Assembly (NCBI GenBank): GCA_964035015.1
Contig: OZ036007.1
Coordinates: 9,677,793-9,741,792 of the forward strand
Origin: Corallium rubrum
Taxonomy: Eukaryota; Cnidaria; Anthozoa; Scleralcyonacea; Coralliidae
DNA length: 64,000 nt
Direction of reading: 5' to 3'
The position numbers and the translations under genes are program-made. Every line of letters begins with the position of its first letter. Positions within the stretch are counted from its first letter, which is position 1. The notes under the pieces were generated by a model. The model worked only from the letters and a program-made list of their open reading frames with translations. It made no database searches and was not told the DNA's origin. Below are positions 35,601 through 46,900 of the stretch, piece after piece.

Positions 35601-37236
35601 CCTTCCTTCCTCCCTTCCTTCCTTCCTTCCTTCCTTCCTTCCTTCCTTCCTTCCTTCCTTCCTTCCTTCCTTCCTTCCTTCCTTCCTTCCTTCCTTCCTT
35701 CCTTCCTTCCTTCCTTCCTTCCTTCCTTCCTCCCTCCCTCCGTCCCTCCGTCCCTCCCTCCGTCCCTCCGTCCGTCTGTCCGTCCCTCCCTCCGTCCCTC
35801 CCTCCCTCCCCTCACTCCCTCCCCCCTCCCTCCCTCCCTCCCTCCCTCCCTCCCTCCCTCCCTCCCTGCCTGCCTGCCTTCCTTCCTTCCTCCCTCCCTC
35901 CCTCCCTCCCTCCCTCCCTCCCTCCCTCCCTCCCTCCCTCCCTCCCTCCCTTCCTTCCTTCCTTCCTTCTCTTGCTGCTTCATTCTTGTTTTTTTATATT
36001 TCTAGATGCACCTGAAGGCAGGGATAATTTTAGACAGTGATTGCGCAGGCAGTGGTGTATTCCGTCCCGATATTGAAGACCCCGAGTACTCCAACGCTGA
36101 CAGTACAACACTATGGGAACTTTCCATCTTTTATAAACACTACGAAGCAACCTTACGAAACGTTGCTCTAAATATATCCCTCGGAACTCCATCTCAAGGT
36201 CCGGGAACTTTACCCCCTTATTTAATACGAAAGTAAGTCACTTTTTATTTTTAACTTTAAAGTGCCTATCAAACGGAAATTAAGTTTGTCTTATGTGAAA
36301 GAACACTTATAATTAGAGAGTAACATCTTTTCCAGTTTTTCGTTTCCTTGCTTTGTTCTTGAGATATTTTAGTTTGTTTGATATGCAAATTAAACATTTT
36401 GACGTCGTAGGTGCATAATGAGCTATCGGAGAAGGTTCGATATCTTTTCTATTATCAAACCAAATTAATTGAATGAACCATGGGGATGTGTTTCGCCCAC
36501 AACACTAAACATGTACAGTGTGTATCAAAAAACCCTGAACCCTTAGAAAACAACCTATTGTAGTAGTTTGAAAGCCCTAAGCACTTTGCTGAACCCACAG
36601 ATGCGTAAAACACACGGTCTTATACACCTGGGAAATTAAGATAACTTGAAGTGTATGCATGGTGAAAGTATTTAAAAGCTTTTTCTCTTCCTGTTTAACT
36701 TCTGTGCTGATTAATTTATAACGCAGCGCTTTTAGGGCTTTCAAACTACTACAATAGGTTGTTTTCTAAGGGTTCAGTTTTTTTGATACGCACTGTAGAT
36801 CTTCAAGTGATTATTATATTTGAAATGGCATATGTAACTTTTTTCACGAAGCAAGGAAACGAAAAACTGGAAAAGATGTTACCGTCCGATATCCAAACAC
36901 GGAGAAGTGTGTTGAAAACATACATTGAAATTTGAAAAGCCTAGCTTTGCAACCCTGCTACCGTGAAACTATTTTTTCCCCTTCCATTTCAGGAATCCTG
37001 TTGAATTGTTTGAAGAATTCAGAGAAGAGAAACAATTATTTGCGCATTTGAATAACCCTGTCGTAAGAACTCCATTGAAAAGCCAGAAGATTGCGCAAAA
37101 GAGATTTTCGGGAAGTACTTGGTGTCAGAATTTTATAGAAGAGGACGTTGATAACTGTTATGCTTGGCTAACCGAACAAGACATGAATGTAGACTTTGGA
37201 AAACTCTTTACTGGCCATGTTTCAACATTTAAATAA
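26606..37236 (+). CDS. NOC3L: NOC3L, nucleolar complex protein 3 homolog
   Basis: Noc3 joins Noc2 in exporting pre-60S ribosomes and, in yeast, helps load replication licensing factors. Start ATG 26606-26608 (or 24413-24415), then exons 26689-26951, 30372-30544, 30977-31233, 31333-31451, 31596-31638, 31838-31931, 32024-32064, 32255-32380, 32510-32581, 32690-32746, 32939-33079, 33224-33304, 33947-34120, 34200-34263, 34903-34974, 35114-35184, 35280-35390, 36006-36232, 36993-37236. All phases agree: 810 aa, human 800. The N-terminus is basic (nucleolar type). Conserved NOC3 blocks are SDVSVTVRKLAIVSQLEIFK, YLEILERTIK, LPMIALKSLCDLLKTVPHFN and SKKDRQKELKKIEHELQEAE-like basic coiled coil; CBF/Mak21-type blocks are LNIDPQAFYSHLYSTL, ECLDVMLTKRRKQVS, GSGVFRPDIEDPEYSNA. 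One intron (34264-34902) uses a GC donor. Either ATG is the sole codon of its exon. Confidence 0.95.
27700..28387. other. NOC3L intron, unclassified repeats
   Basis: Contains a poly-G run at about 27670, an inverted pair around 27880-28065 (ataaaattatatccaaa and its complement), and a 50-bp tandem duplication at about 28100-28200 (ttcaccaggcacgcattttt twice). No host coding signal. Confidence 0.5.
28388..29402 (-). mobile_element. hAT transposon remnant, 1 kb, 8-bp duplication
   Basis: Ends CAAGGTTCGAATTA and TAATTCGAACTCTG are inverted with two changes. The flanks are TACAAGCT on both sides (28380-28387 and 29403-29410). On the minus strand the element carries the C-terminal part of a hAT transposase, listed separately. 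It lies in the NOC3L intron between 26951 and 30372. Confidence 0.88.
28528..29058 (-). pseudogene. hAT transposase C-terminal fragment, broken
   Basis: Two adjacent minus-strand frames together give the hAT dimerisation region: SNILHIIELLLIMPILNAVV, then MFSAMGRMKPQLRNRMSRDR and LDSLLRISKEGPS. This is the pattern of hAT transposases and of ZNF862-like host genes derived from them. The frames are separated by about 39 bases at 28811-28850 that form a small palindrome (cctgggcacttatata, tatataagcgccctg) and include stops, bracketed by agtggag on both sides. The N-terminal catalytic part is missing, so the copy is inactive. Confidence 0.75.
29788..30155. mobile_element. MITE with AGGGACCTTAAGAT ends
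   Basis: Left end agggaccttaagatact and right end agatcttaaggtccct are inverted, and both contain gacgacggcga or its complement just inside. It lies in a NOC3L intron and is non-coding. Confidence 0.75.
30640..30839. mobile_element. 200-bp MITE with 17-bp perfect TIRs
   Basis: TGGGTCATTCCAGAAAA at the left is exactly inverted at the right end. Inner arms (cacagaggaaat with atttcctctgtg) also pair. The centre is G-rich (ggggaggggaggagggg). It lies in the NOC3L intron 30545-30976. Confidence 0.85.
31684..31756. repeat. (TGTAC)n pentamer microsatellite
   Basis: About 14 TGTAC units with one change, in the NOC3L intron 31639-31837. Confidence 0.95.
33412..33900. repeat. (GTTT)n(GTTC)n microsatellite inside a NOC3L intron
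   Basis: About 17 GTTT units, then roughly 95 uninterrupted GTTC units (33481-33860), then five GTTT and a short GTCC tail. It fills most of the intron 33305-33946. It has no stop in any plus-strand frame, and the whole intron is open in the NOC3L frame (see findings). Confidence 0.97.
34264..34902 (+). other. GC-AG intron of NOC3L
   Basis: The exon before ends ...TCAGGACAAG and the intron begins GCAAGC; it ends TGTGTAG. Only this junction gives the conserved SGQGEALNIDPQ. The intron also holds a repeat-like stretch (34330-34620) with an AT-rich tail and cgaggaggagtgtttcatc, resembling fragments elsewhere in the window. Confidence 0.85.
35576..35971. repeat. (CCTT)n(CCTC)n homopyrimidine microsatellite
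   Basis: About 35 CCTT units, then mixed CCTC, CGTC and CTGC units, then (CCTC)n and a last CCTT run. It ends 34 bases before the splice acceptor of NOC3L exon 36006-36232, so it may serve as or extend the polypyrimidine tract. Open frames here are artefacts. Confidence 0.95.
36256..36881. mobile_element. AAAGTGCCTAT-family foldback element with nested mariner-like MITE
   Basis: Outer arms: gtaacatcttttccagtt (from 36322) and aactggaaaagatgttac (to 36881) are inverted; the left end is tttaaagtgcctat, while the right end is eroded. Nested at 36514-36797 is an element with 65-bp near-perfect arms starting TACAGTGTGTATCAAAAAA and ending in the inverse. TA-CAGTG ends are typical of Tc1/mariner MITEs. 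All within the last NOC3L intron. Confidence 0.75.
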
Positions 37237-37740
37237 ATATTTATTGTATTAGTGAAGTTAACATTTAAGTATTGCGAGTGATGATAAATTTTAGTAGTAA
37301 ATGATAATTTATGAAAATATGAACCGACGATATTTATTGTTTTTATTTCTATTTCTATTTTTTAATTCTTTTTATATATTTTTTTCTATTTCAATTTCTT
37401 TCGTTGTTTCTATTTAAAACTAATGCAAATACATACAAGATATTTAACAATGGTATAACGAAAAATTCCAAACTGTGTACTTTTCCTCCCCCAAAAAAAT
37501 TAGCTCGGGGATATAATCTATAAGCCAATATTTTGAAACGCAGAAATTCTTTTTATTGTTTATTTATTTATGCAACATACACTTTATTTTTTGAAATGAA
37601 AAAAATACTAATTTGCTACAGAGTTATTAGAAATCAAAGTAAAATTTTCTGACAAGCTCTTCACTTCCGTTTATGGTTTTATAACCGGAAACGAATCAAG
37701 TTTAGCGAGCCGTCAAATATCAGGTCAGCGGGTTAGTTCA
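37237..37740. other. NOC3L 3' region
   Basis: Very AT-rich. An AATAAA overlaps the stop codon (37232-37237), too close to be the main signal; the exact poly(A) site is not clear. No further gene before the Ki-67 promoter. Confidence 0.5.
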
Positions 37741-37743
37741 TCT

Positions 37744-37803
37744 ATTGGCCAATCAGAAAATAGTTTATTTTTAGCGGACATTTTGAAAATATATTGGCGG
37801 TTT
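37744..37803 (+). promoter_or_regulatory. Ki-67 promoter with CCAAT, CHR-like and E2F-like motifs
   Basis: An overlapping ATTGG/CCAAT pair (37744-37753), TTTGAA (37782-37787, the CHR consensus) and TTGGCGG (37794-37800, E2F-like) lie in that order 155-215 bases before the ATG. This arrangement, NF-Y plus CHR, is typical of G2/M genes controlled by DREAM/MuvB in vertebrates. Motif presence is seen; regulation is inferred. Confidence 0.45.
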
Positions 37804-37958
37804 ATTTCAATTTTGATTATTTTGGATTAGTTTTGTCCGTTGGAACGTCGCCGGTAAAATACAAGCACTTTTATTCGGAATTTGGAATCTTTTTTGTGGA
37901 CACATTGGGAACAATTGGTAGTAAATAGTTCTATCCCCAAGTGGTGAAACTGTAAAAG

Positions 37959-40900
37959 ATGGAAGACCATCCGACTATTGTTATTATAAAGAGAACAGGA
38001 GCTGATGGCCCTCGGTTCCCTCTGCGTCGCAAGGAATGTTTATTTGGAAGGTGTGTTCAAAGTTCATATATTTCTTTATCAATGGTAATTCTCCCTTTGG
38101 GAATAACATTCTGACCATAGGGATGTTTTTATTTTAGAAATACCGTGTGTGATTTAAGAGTTCAACTGCCTGGGGTGGCTTTAGAACATGCGAAAGTTCG
38201 TCGCTCGGAAGAAAATGGCGAAGTAAGTTGAGCTGTCGATTTGACAATTTTTTTCGTATTTTGAGGCTTATTGATGTTATCTTAACACTGACTATTGTGC
38301 TGTCTAGATACATTAAGACAATAAAGCCAGTTAGCGATTTAATATAAGTTTAAAATAAAGCAAATTCTACATTTAACAACAATAGACTGTCTTGAAGCTT
38401 CGCCTTTCGTTGGTTTGAAGGAGGAAGGTGACTTGCTGTATTAAAATACTCACGACTTTCTTTGTAATTTTTTGCAGTTTTATCTGGAGAATCTAACCGA
38501 CAGTGAAACTAAGATTAACGGAGAGCTTGTCAAAGAGAAAGCAGAGTTGAAAAACATGGATATATTTTCAATAGCTGAGAGATCATTTCGATTTGAATTC
38601 AGTCGGGCTAAAAGAATTAAGCCAGAATCTGAAGTAAGTCTAATTATATGGCCATATTTTATTATCAGTTGTGATCCAAGCACAAACAAAAAGAGAGTTA
38701 TTTTAGAGCTGCTCCCATCGGTTCATTTTTGTAATCGATTAATCGTTGTCAACAATCGATAATTGATTAATTGGGAGCAGCTCTAAGTTATTTAATTTGT
38801 ATAAAAGCATAGCAGATGTCTACTTTTGTTTCTCTTGTTAAAATGACCGAATACATGTACTATATGATTTTTAAGTAGAATATAAAGGAAAGAAATGGGG
38901 AATAAGGAAAAAAAATAACACAAAAATTTGTACATTATTTTGCAGTACAGTAGTATATATGCAAACTACTTAACTCAAAACAGTGTCGATGAACAACCTA
39001 CAGTCAGACCGCACAACCTTGCAATATTGACAGCAACATTGCAATGTTGATTAGCTAACGATACATGGTCCGTGACTCATTGTTAAGTTGCTAAAAATTT
39101 GCATTTTAAATGTTGAACTTCACATATAACATGAAGTTTACTTAGGGTTAGTTGTTGCAAGGTTGTTGTGCAAGAAAGAACATCCAGTTTGACTGTAACA
39201 CTGTTACACTGACAAAACATAACTTGTTGCCTAACAAGTATGTGTTAGACTTAAGAAAGTACTTGACACCAGTCTGTAAATACTCAAAATAACCTTGGTC
39301 TATCACTTGAGGGATGAGCCTCTCGGTAACTCAATGGTTAGAGCAGGTTACTACTTAAACTGTAGGAATTTTTAAGGTTCTTTTTGGAGCATTGTTTGCA
39401 TACAAAAATTTGAAAATTTTGTACACACGCAGCAGCAGTACCAAGTGTACAAAATCTCAGTGATGGATTTATAGGGGGGTGCAGAGAGGTGCGCACCCTC
39501 CCTGGCCTTGGCCAAGCGGGGTGCCAATTGCCTTGTCAAATCCAAGTACAATAAGGGATGCATTCATTCAATGTCCATGTAAACTTCATAGGTGCTAGGT
39601 ATTAGGTATCATAGCTATCTGCTATCATATGATTCATAGATATATGATTCATATATTAGCTATCATATGATTCTGGTGGGCTTCACCCCCTACCCCCCAG
39701 CCCCACCACCAGCTTAGCCCCTGGACCCTGCCAGGGGCTGTGTCCCCAGACCCCTGCTGTAGCTCCCTCAGCAGCGCTCCACCCTTGCCTTGATTGGGCC
39801 ACAGGCCTGATTTCACTTTGCTCACTCAGCACTGGCTGCTACCAGATCAAGCTGGATCCATCACTGCAAAATCTGAAAATTCTGTATGCCTGCCAGTTGT
39901 ACTGAGCAAGTGCACTTGCAGAGCTAGACTAGTAAACAGAAAAATGTAGGTAAATAAAGGTGTATATCAATATAAAAGTATTCAATCTTTTCTTTTTGTC
40001 AGAATCCAAGGAAGAGCACATCACAAAGCCCTAAAAGAGCATCTAAAAGTCCCAAGAGAGCATCACTATCACTCAAGAAATTATCACAAAGTCCCAAGTT
40101 GGTATCAGAAGACTGTGAGAAACAACGACAAAGTCCAAAAATGATAGGTGTTAAAACATCTCCTCTTCAAGAAACAAATCAATTGAGTGTAAATGATAGC
40201 CCACGTACCCCTCGTCCAAGACATGCTTCACTGAGAGAAAGTTTGGGTAAGTTAAGACGTGCATCTGTACCATTCCAGGAAATTGAAGAGCCTTTGTCAA
40301 ATTCACCAAATAATTATGAAACCAAAGAGAATCATCAAGTTTATGTTGTCCATGCAGTACCTAAACCATCCCCTATGCAGAAGCTTGCTACACTGACAAA
40401 CACACCAAAATCCACCACCAAGAAGATGTCAAAACGTGTTTCTTTTGGTCCAATGCTCAGCCCAGAACAGTTTGACAAAGCGTTGCCAGTGGTAACTCCA
40501 ATCAAGAAAGGAGCAACTCCACGCAGATTGTCTGCACCTCTGTATAAATCCTGTATTAGTCCAGCAAGAAGGAGGTACAGTGTTGCTGCATCTTCATTTG
40601 TGTCAAGAATTGATGAAGAAAAGGAGGATAGTGAAGATGATGATGACAGTGAAGGAGATGATGAAGATGATGATAATAGTGAAGAAGATGATGCTAGTGA
40701 AGGAGATGGTGATGATGAAGATGATGATGACAATGATAGGTACTGTACTGTAATGTGTCGTGTTAGAGTAAAATTTTTAGCTCCAGATATCAATCTTTAT
40801 TCAATTTTTATTTCTTGATTATCTTCTTGATTAGATTATCAATGTTTGATTAGATTTAACTTTTGATTATCTTTAATTCTTGATTAGATTATCATCAACA

Positions 40901-43900
40901 TTTGATCATATTTAACTTTTGATTATCTTTAATTCTTGATTAAATTACCATCAATGTTTGACCATATTTAACTTTTGATTGTAATCAATCCTTGATTATC
41001 TTTATTATTCTTGATTATAATCAATCATTGATTATCATTAATTATTTATGAAATTATAATCAATTTTCGATTATCTTTAATTTTAGATTATATAATCAAT
41101 CTTCAATTATCTTTAATTATTGATTATAATAAGAAAATTTTTAATATTGTTAATTTTTTGTTATTTAACCAATCTTTCATTATCTTCAATTCTTGATTAT
41201 AATCAATGTTTGATGATTATAAATTCTTTATTTGATTATAATCAATTTTTCATTATCTTTAATTGTTGATTAGATTATGATCAATTTTTTTATTATCTTT
41301 AATATCAATCATTGATTATCTTTAATTCTTGATTAGATTATAATCAATTTTTCATTATCTTTAATTCTTGATGATTATCATCAATTTTTCATTTTTTTAT
41401 TATTGTTAATTCTTAATTATAATCAATTGTTGATTATATTTATGTATTGATTAGATTTTTATCAGTTTTTGATTATCCTTAAATCAGTTGATTATAAATA
41501 ATCAATCCTTGATTATTCTAAATTCTTGATTATAGTCAATTTTTTATTGTTAATAAAGTAAAGTGTTGATTATATTAATTGTTGATTATATTTATTTATT
41601 GATTAGATTTGAATCAGTTTTTCATTATTCTTAAGTTTTGATTATAAATAATTGATTCTTGATTATTCTAAATTCTTGATTATAGTAAATTTTTTTATTA
41701 TTGTTGATTCTTGATTATAATCAATTATTGATTATCAATCCTTGTTTGTCTACGTTTTTTCTCGATTTCATTTATAGTGGAGAAAAATTTAGCACCCCAA
41801 CGCAAAGCCCAGCTAGTACTGTTTCGAAAGTTGCTAGCTCTGCATCAAAACGGAAGAGGCTAGCGACTCCTGTAAGAAATGAGATCGAACAAGGAACGAA
41901 ACTTCGTAAACGCAACAAAAGAATGATCACACCACTTAAGAGCGCCTTAAAGCAAGCCGGATTTCGTCTGAAGGACAACAAGAAGAAGTTACAGACCCCG
42001 TTACGAAATGATATCGAGGCTGGCGTGAAATTACGACGGACGAGGAACAAGCTCGGCACCCCGTTACAGAAGGCTATTGAGGATAAACCGAGTCTGCGAG
42101 CCACGAGAAAGAAGTTGGAAACACCCATTCGGAAAGAAATTGAAACGAAACCTTCGTTGAGGCAGACGAAAAAGGTCATGCCCAAGGACCTTCAAGAAGA
42201 AATTACAAAGGGAATGGTGCTGAGAGAAACCAAGAAAGTCATGCTCGGAGAGTTACAAGAGGAGATTAAAGCTGGTCGAATGTTGAGAGCGACGAAAATG
42301 AGAATGAAAAGCGGGTTGCAACAAGAGATCATCGAAGGCAAGGAGCTGAGAAAGACCAAAAAGAAGATGGCGACACCGTTACAAGAGGAAATAGTCAAAG
42401 GCGTCCAACTCCGGGTGACTAGAAAAAGAATGCCTACCATGTTGCAGAATGAAATCAAGTCTGGTCAAGTCCAACTAGCAAAAACCAAGAAAAGTCTGAA
42501 GACTCCGTTGAGAAAAGAAATTGAATCTGGTACACGATTGCGAAAAACAAAGAGAAGAATGCCTACCATGCTGCAGAATGAAATCATGTCTGGTCAAGTT
42601 GAACTGGCAAAAACCAAGAAAAGCTTGAAAACCCCGCTGAAAAAGGCAATTCAGTCCGGTGTCCGATTGAGAACGACAAAGAGAAGGATGCCAACCATGT
42701 TACAGAATGAAATCAAGTCTGGTCAAGTCCAACTAGCAAAAACCAAGAAAAGTTTGAAGACTCCGTTGAGAAAAGAAATTGAATCTGGTGTCCACTTGAG
42801 AGGAACCAAAGCAAAAACGCCGTCGAAAGTAGTGGATACCGCGCCTTCTAAGACACCGAAGCGCCGTCATTCGAGCGTGGATGATGAAGGTCATGGTTCT
42901 CAAACGGCAAGTAAAAAGCTCAAAACTCCCGGCAGGACTCCCAAACAGTCTGGTTTCTTTCCGGCAAGTGGCAAATCAAGGGCGAGGTCTGTTAGTCGAA
43001 GAAAGTCTACAAAACCGCAAGCAAGCTATGCCGAGATCTTGAAGAGACCCAAGTTGACGGCCAAACGACGATTGACCAACAAACAGAAGAGTATGTTCGA
43101 GTTTCAAGCTGAAGAACAGGTATTAACTTCATGGCTGTTGGTTGCACAATAATGTATAAACAATCCATCACTTGCAAATGTTGGGTAATGGAAAATTGAG
43201 CTGATCTGAAACAATTTACACAAAGCGGCGTTAGTAGTAAAGTTAAGTGCCCCTAACCTCGATAGCTTTTATTGTCTTACCTTGGAAGAACGTTTAAAAC
43301 GATAAAGTAACTTCTTTGGAAGATTTTCGCTTTTTCGCTTACTTTAGTGTTGTACTTTAGTGTTTTATTTGATGAACACAAAGTTATATAACATTTTCTG
43401 ATAAGTCATTATGCATAAGTGACGTAAATTCCGGACGTTTGCATATCAAACAAAATGAAATATCCCAAAAACAAGGCGAAAATCTTCCAAAGAAGTTACT
43501 TTATCATTTTAAAAGTTCTTCCAAATAAGACAATAAAAATTGTCGAGCTTAGGGGCACTTTAACTTGAGAATCGTCATGACCGCATTACAGTAATTTCCA
43601 ACTCACTTTACTACCATTTGCGTCAAGTGTTTCGTGTTTAGCGAATAACTAGTTGTTTTCGAGTTTTGAAACAAACGTTGTCCAATGATAACAAAACATT
43701 TGACAGATCAAATCAATAACGAATTGGGCGTGTAACTTTTCGTTGTCAAGACTTGTCATCGTTCGTTTCAGACCGCGGCGTTTGCTTGGAATATACTTTT
43801 CTTTGGCTTAATTGTGAGAATTGGAATGATCAACAAACGTAGGTCGCTTAATAAGATAGATAGATAAGATAGATAAAAACTTTATTTAGACACGTTAGCC

Positions 43901-46900
43901 ACTTCAACAATTGCTGATCTCCGAGTGGGACGTGTTAAAAAACAAATTACAAATATTTACAGCAAAAATAAGTTATTTTAATTATTTAGTTATTTACAAA
44001 GTTTATTATGCTTACATATATATACTAAAGTCACACAATATTAAATAATTTAAATGAGTAGAAATCTACAATAGAATCACATAATTAATTAATTATTCCC
44101 TAACAGGCTGGCGTAAGAAATGTTTTTATTGAATAGCGATAGGGATTCACTATTTCTAGCTTGGTCGGACAATGAATTCCAGATTTTTGCTCCACTAAAA
44201 CTAATACTCTTTTTGAGATAATTAGATCTCGGACGTGGCAGGAAAAGAGTAGAGCGTGATCCTCGTAAATTATGATCATGAACACTAATTGATTTTTGGA
44301 AAATTTCTGTAAGTTTTATAGGTGCCATGTTGTGAAGAATTTTATACATGAGCCTAGCTTTAATTTGAGCCCTCTGTTCCTCTAAAGTTTTCCAATCAAG
44401 AAGATTAAGGGCAAGGTTCGACTGACCATGCTCATTTTTGCAATTCATTATGATTCTGGCAGATCTATTATGAAGTTTCTGCAGGCGATCTGAAAGACCG
44501 ATGTTAATTGAGTCCCATACTTCACAACAATAATCAAAATGAGGTTGCACTAGAGCATAATAGACTAATTTTAGAGTGCTTTGGTCGGTGTAATTTTTTA
44601 TCCTTTTTAACGCGCCTATTCCAGCCGATATTTTCTTCGATATCTTCTTCCAGCCGATATTTTCTTCGATATTTTCAACGAACAAATGTCCCAAATAAGG
44701 GTAGTTCCACATCAGTGGGTAGTTCACTTCGATATGACGGCTGCCGAACGCATTTATTTTGTATTCTATGTTTGCCGTGGCCCGTGAGAAAATATCAACA
44801 AACCATTGAAACTTGAAACGGAAACAATAACGACGAAAAGTTACACCCCCTATTCGTCATTGATTTGATCTGTCAAACGTATAGTTGTCATTGGACAACG
44901 TTTGTTTCAAAACTCGAAGGCAACTAGTTATTCGCTAAACGCTTGAACGCAAATGGTAGTAACCCAAATCTTCGGAAATTCGTTCGGAAGTTCGTAGTCT
45001 GCATTTGATTGGTCGGTTCCTAGCCTGCGAGCAGGCTCTCAACGCGGCGCTGTGAAATGAGAGCCTGCAACAATCCTAGGGTAAATCGATAACGCCCACT
45101 TAATTAATATGCAAATGTCGCGAATCAAACCAATCACATTCTTCCAGAAGTCTGTTCATTCAAAGCACAATCCGAAGATGTAAATTTCACACTTCAACTA
45201 TACTCGCTACTGAAAACTCAAAATCTGTTTATAAGAAAGCCAGAAGCAATGTAACGCATCTAACGATTATCGGGTATGTAGTTAGGAGTTTAAAATATTC
45301 AACTTTAGACTAAAAACATGTAGCGAAACAGTTTAGCGATGCGTACTTTAAAGATTGATCATGACAACCTTAGATCTTAGCTGTATAAGTTTGCTATCTC
45401 TAATTTGTGGAAGACGAACATAACTTTGATTTTGCACAGAAACATTGACAAATCGTTATTCGAGATTAGGTGTTTGTGATTCACTGAACGGCATTCACTG
45501 ATCCAGGTGATGGCGACAGAATATCGTCAAGATAGCGCTTCTCGTGTAAATGTGCAAATTGCAAGAGGTCAAAACGAAGACTTTCACGAACTGCTGTATA
45601 CGAACGAACATGAAATGAGTTACGCTCCTTCGTAGCTAGGGAAGGTGCGAAAACCTAACTTAAATGAACATATAGACACTTTCAGACGCTTTCAAAGATA
45701 GCCGACATATAGAACCAGGTGCGTGTCATTATAGTCTAAACGGCGACATATTAATAGTTCAGAAATTCAAGTGTTTTAATCACATTTAGCAAGACTTTCC
45801 TTCTGGCTGTTGAGTTAAAAAACTGGGTCATTCTGAACTGAATAACTGGTAGCCTCGAGTATGTTTTGACGTTTTGAACGGCACATTATTATTGAGTCAA
45901 GGCGACACACGGGGCTCGATTTGTGATGAAAGTGATGACACTTGCTTCTGTATTATAAAGCCAGACACTGACAGACAGAGAGATTCATGGAGTTTCAACC
46001 CGGATCTACTTTGCTATTTCTTTTCTTTTGTTCCACAGCGATGTGTTTTAAAAATATTAAGAGCTACGGCGTCTTTAATAGCCGTCTTGTTGAAATATGT
46101 CTCACTCCATGCATTGTTGAAGTCCGTAAACAATAACTTTAAAAATAATTTATTCTGCATTAATTTTGTTCGACCAATAGAAACTCGCGGCCGCCAAATT
46201 CGACCAATAGAAGTACGCGGCCTCTGACGGCCGCGAGTGACGAAAAAACATGCTTTGTTGCAGGCCCACATTGCACAGCAACAGGAGGGCCTGCCCGCAG
46301 GCTACTTGGTTCCTAGTAGCCAATCAAATGCGTAGTTCAAAACGAACTTTGAACTTCCCAACAAACTTCCGAAGATTTGGGTGAAAAATGAGTTGGAAAT
46401 GATTGTAATAGCATAAGTCATTGGTAAACAGACAAAGTTCGGAAGTTCCTTCCTTTATTTTTTCACGTCATTTACAGTTTTCACATTACTTTACCATCAT
46501 GTGCTGCGAAGTTCGTTGGGAAGTTCAGATATTCGTTCGGAATTACGTTGCTAAGGTTGAAAAATTATCCAATCAGAATGAGTTTTGATACAAAGCTCGC
46601 AATTTGATTGGATAATTTTCAACCTGACAGATTAGCGATTTCTAGGGTAGAGTTAAAAGTTCTACGCCTGTTTTACAAAGTCTAGTCACCAATTTTGAGA
46701 TTTGTCAGGAGATGTTAGTGTACATATAGTTTACTGTAAGGTGAGGTAATAACTTTGTTGCGTTGCAAGTTGAAAAGCGTTGTTTCACGTATTACCACCC
46801 ACCTTAAACATTGTCACGCAACAATGATTTTGTGGCAAGTTGGAAAAATTTGTTGAAAAAAGTGGAAATGAAAGGGAATTCGCATCTTGTGTCCAATATC

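Noticed and set aside
39316..39390. Functional tRNA gene
   Set aside because: An A-box-like stretch (ggtaactcaatggttagagc) is present but no B box and no cloverleaf.
43120..43152. Ki-67 exon 5 ending at the in-frame stop at 43150
   Set aside because: A GTATTA donor at 43120 lets the frame continue to exons 6-8 with correct phases and more Ki-67-type sequence; the read-through end is unlike a C-terminus.
45874..46227. 117-codon plus-strand frame in Ki-67 intron 5
   Set aside because: Inside a 1.4-kb inverted-repeat element, with no recognised domain.
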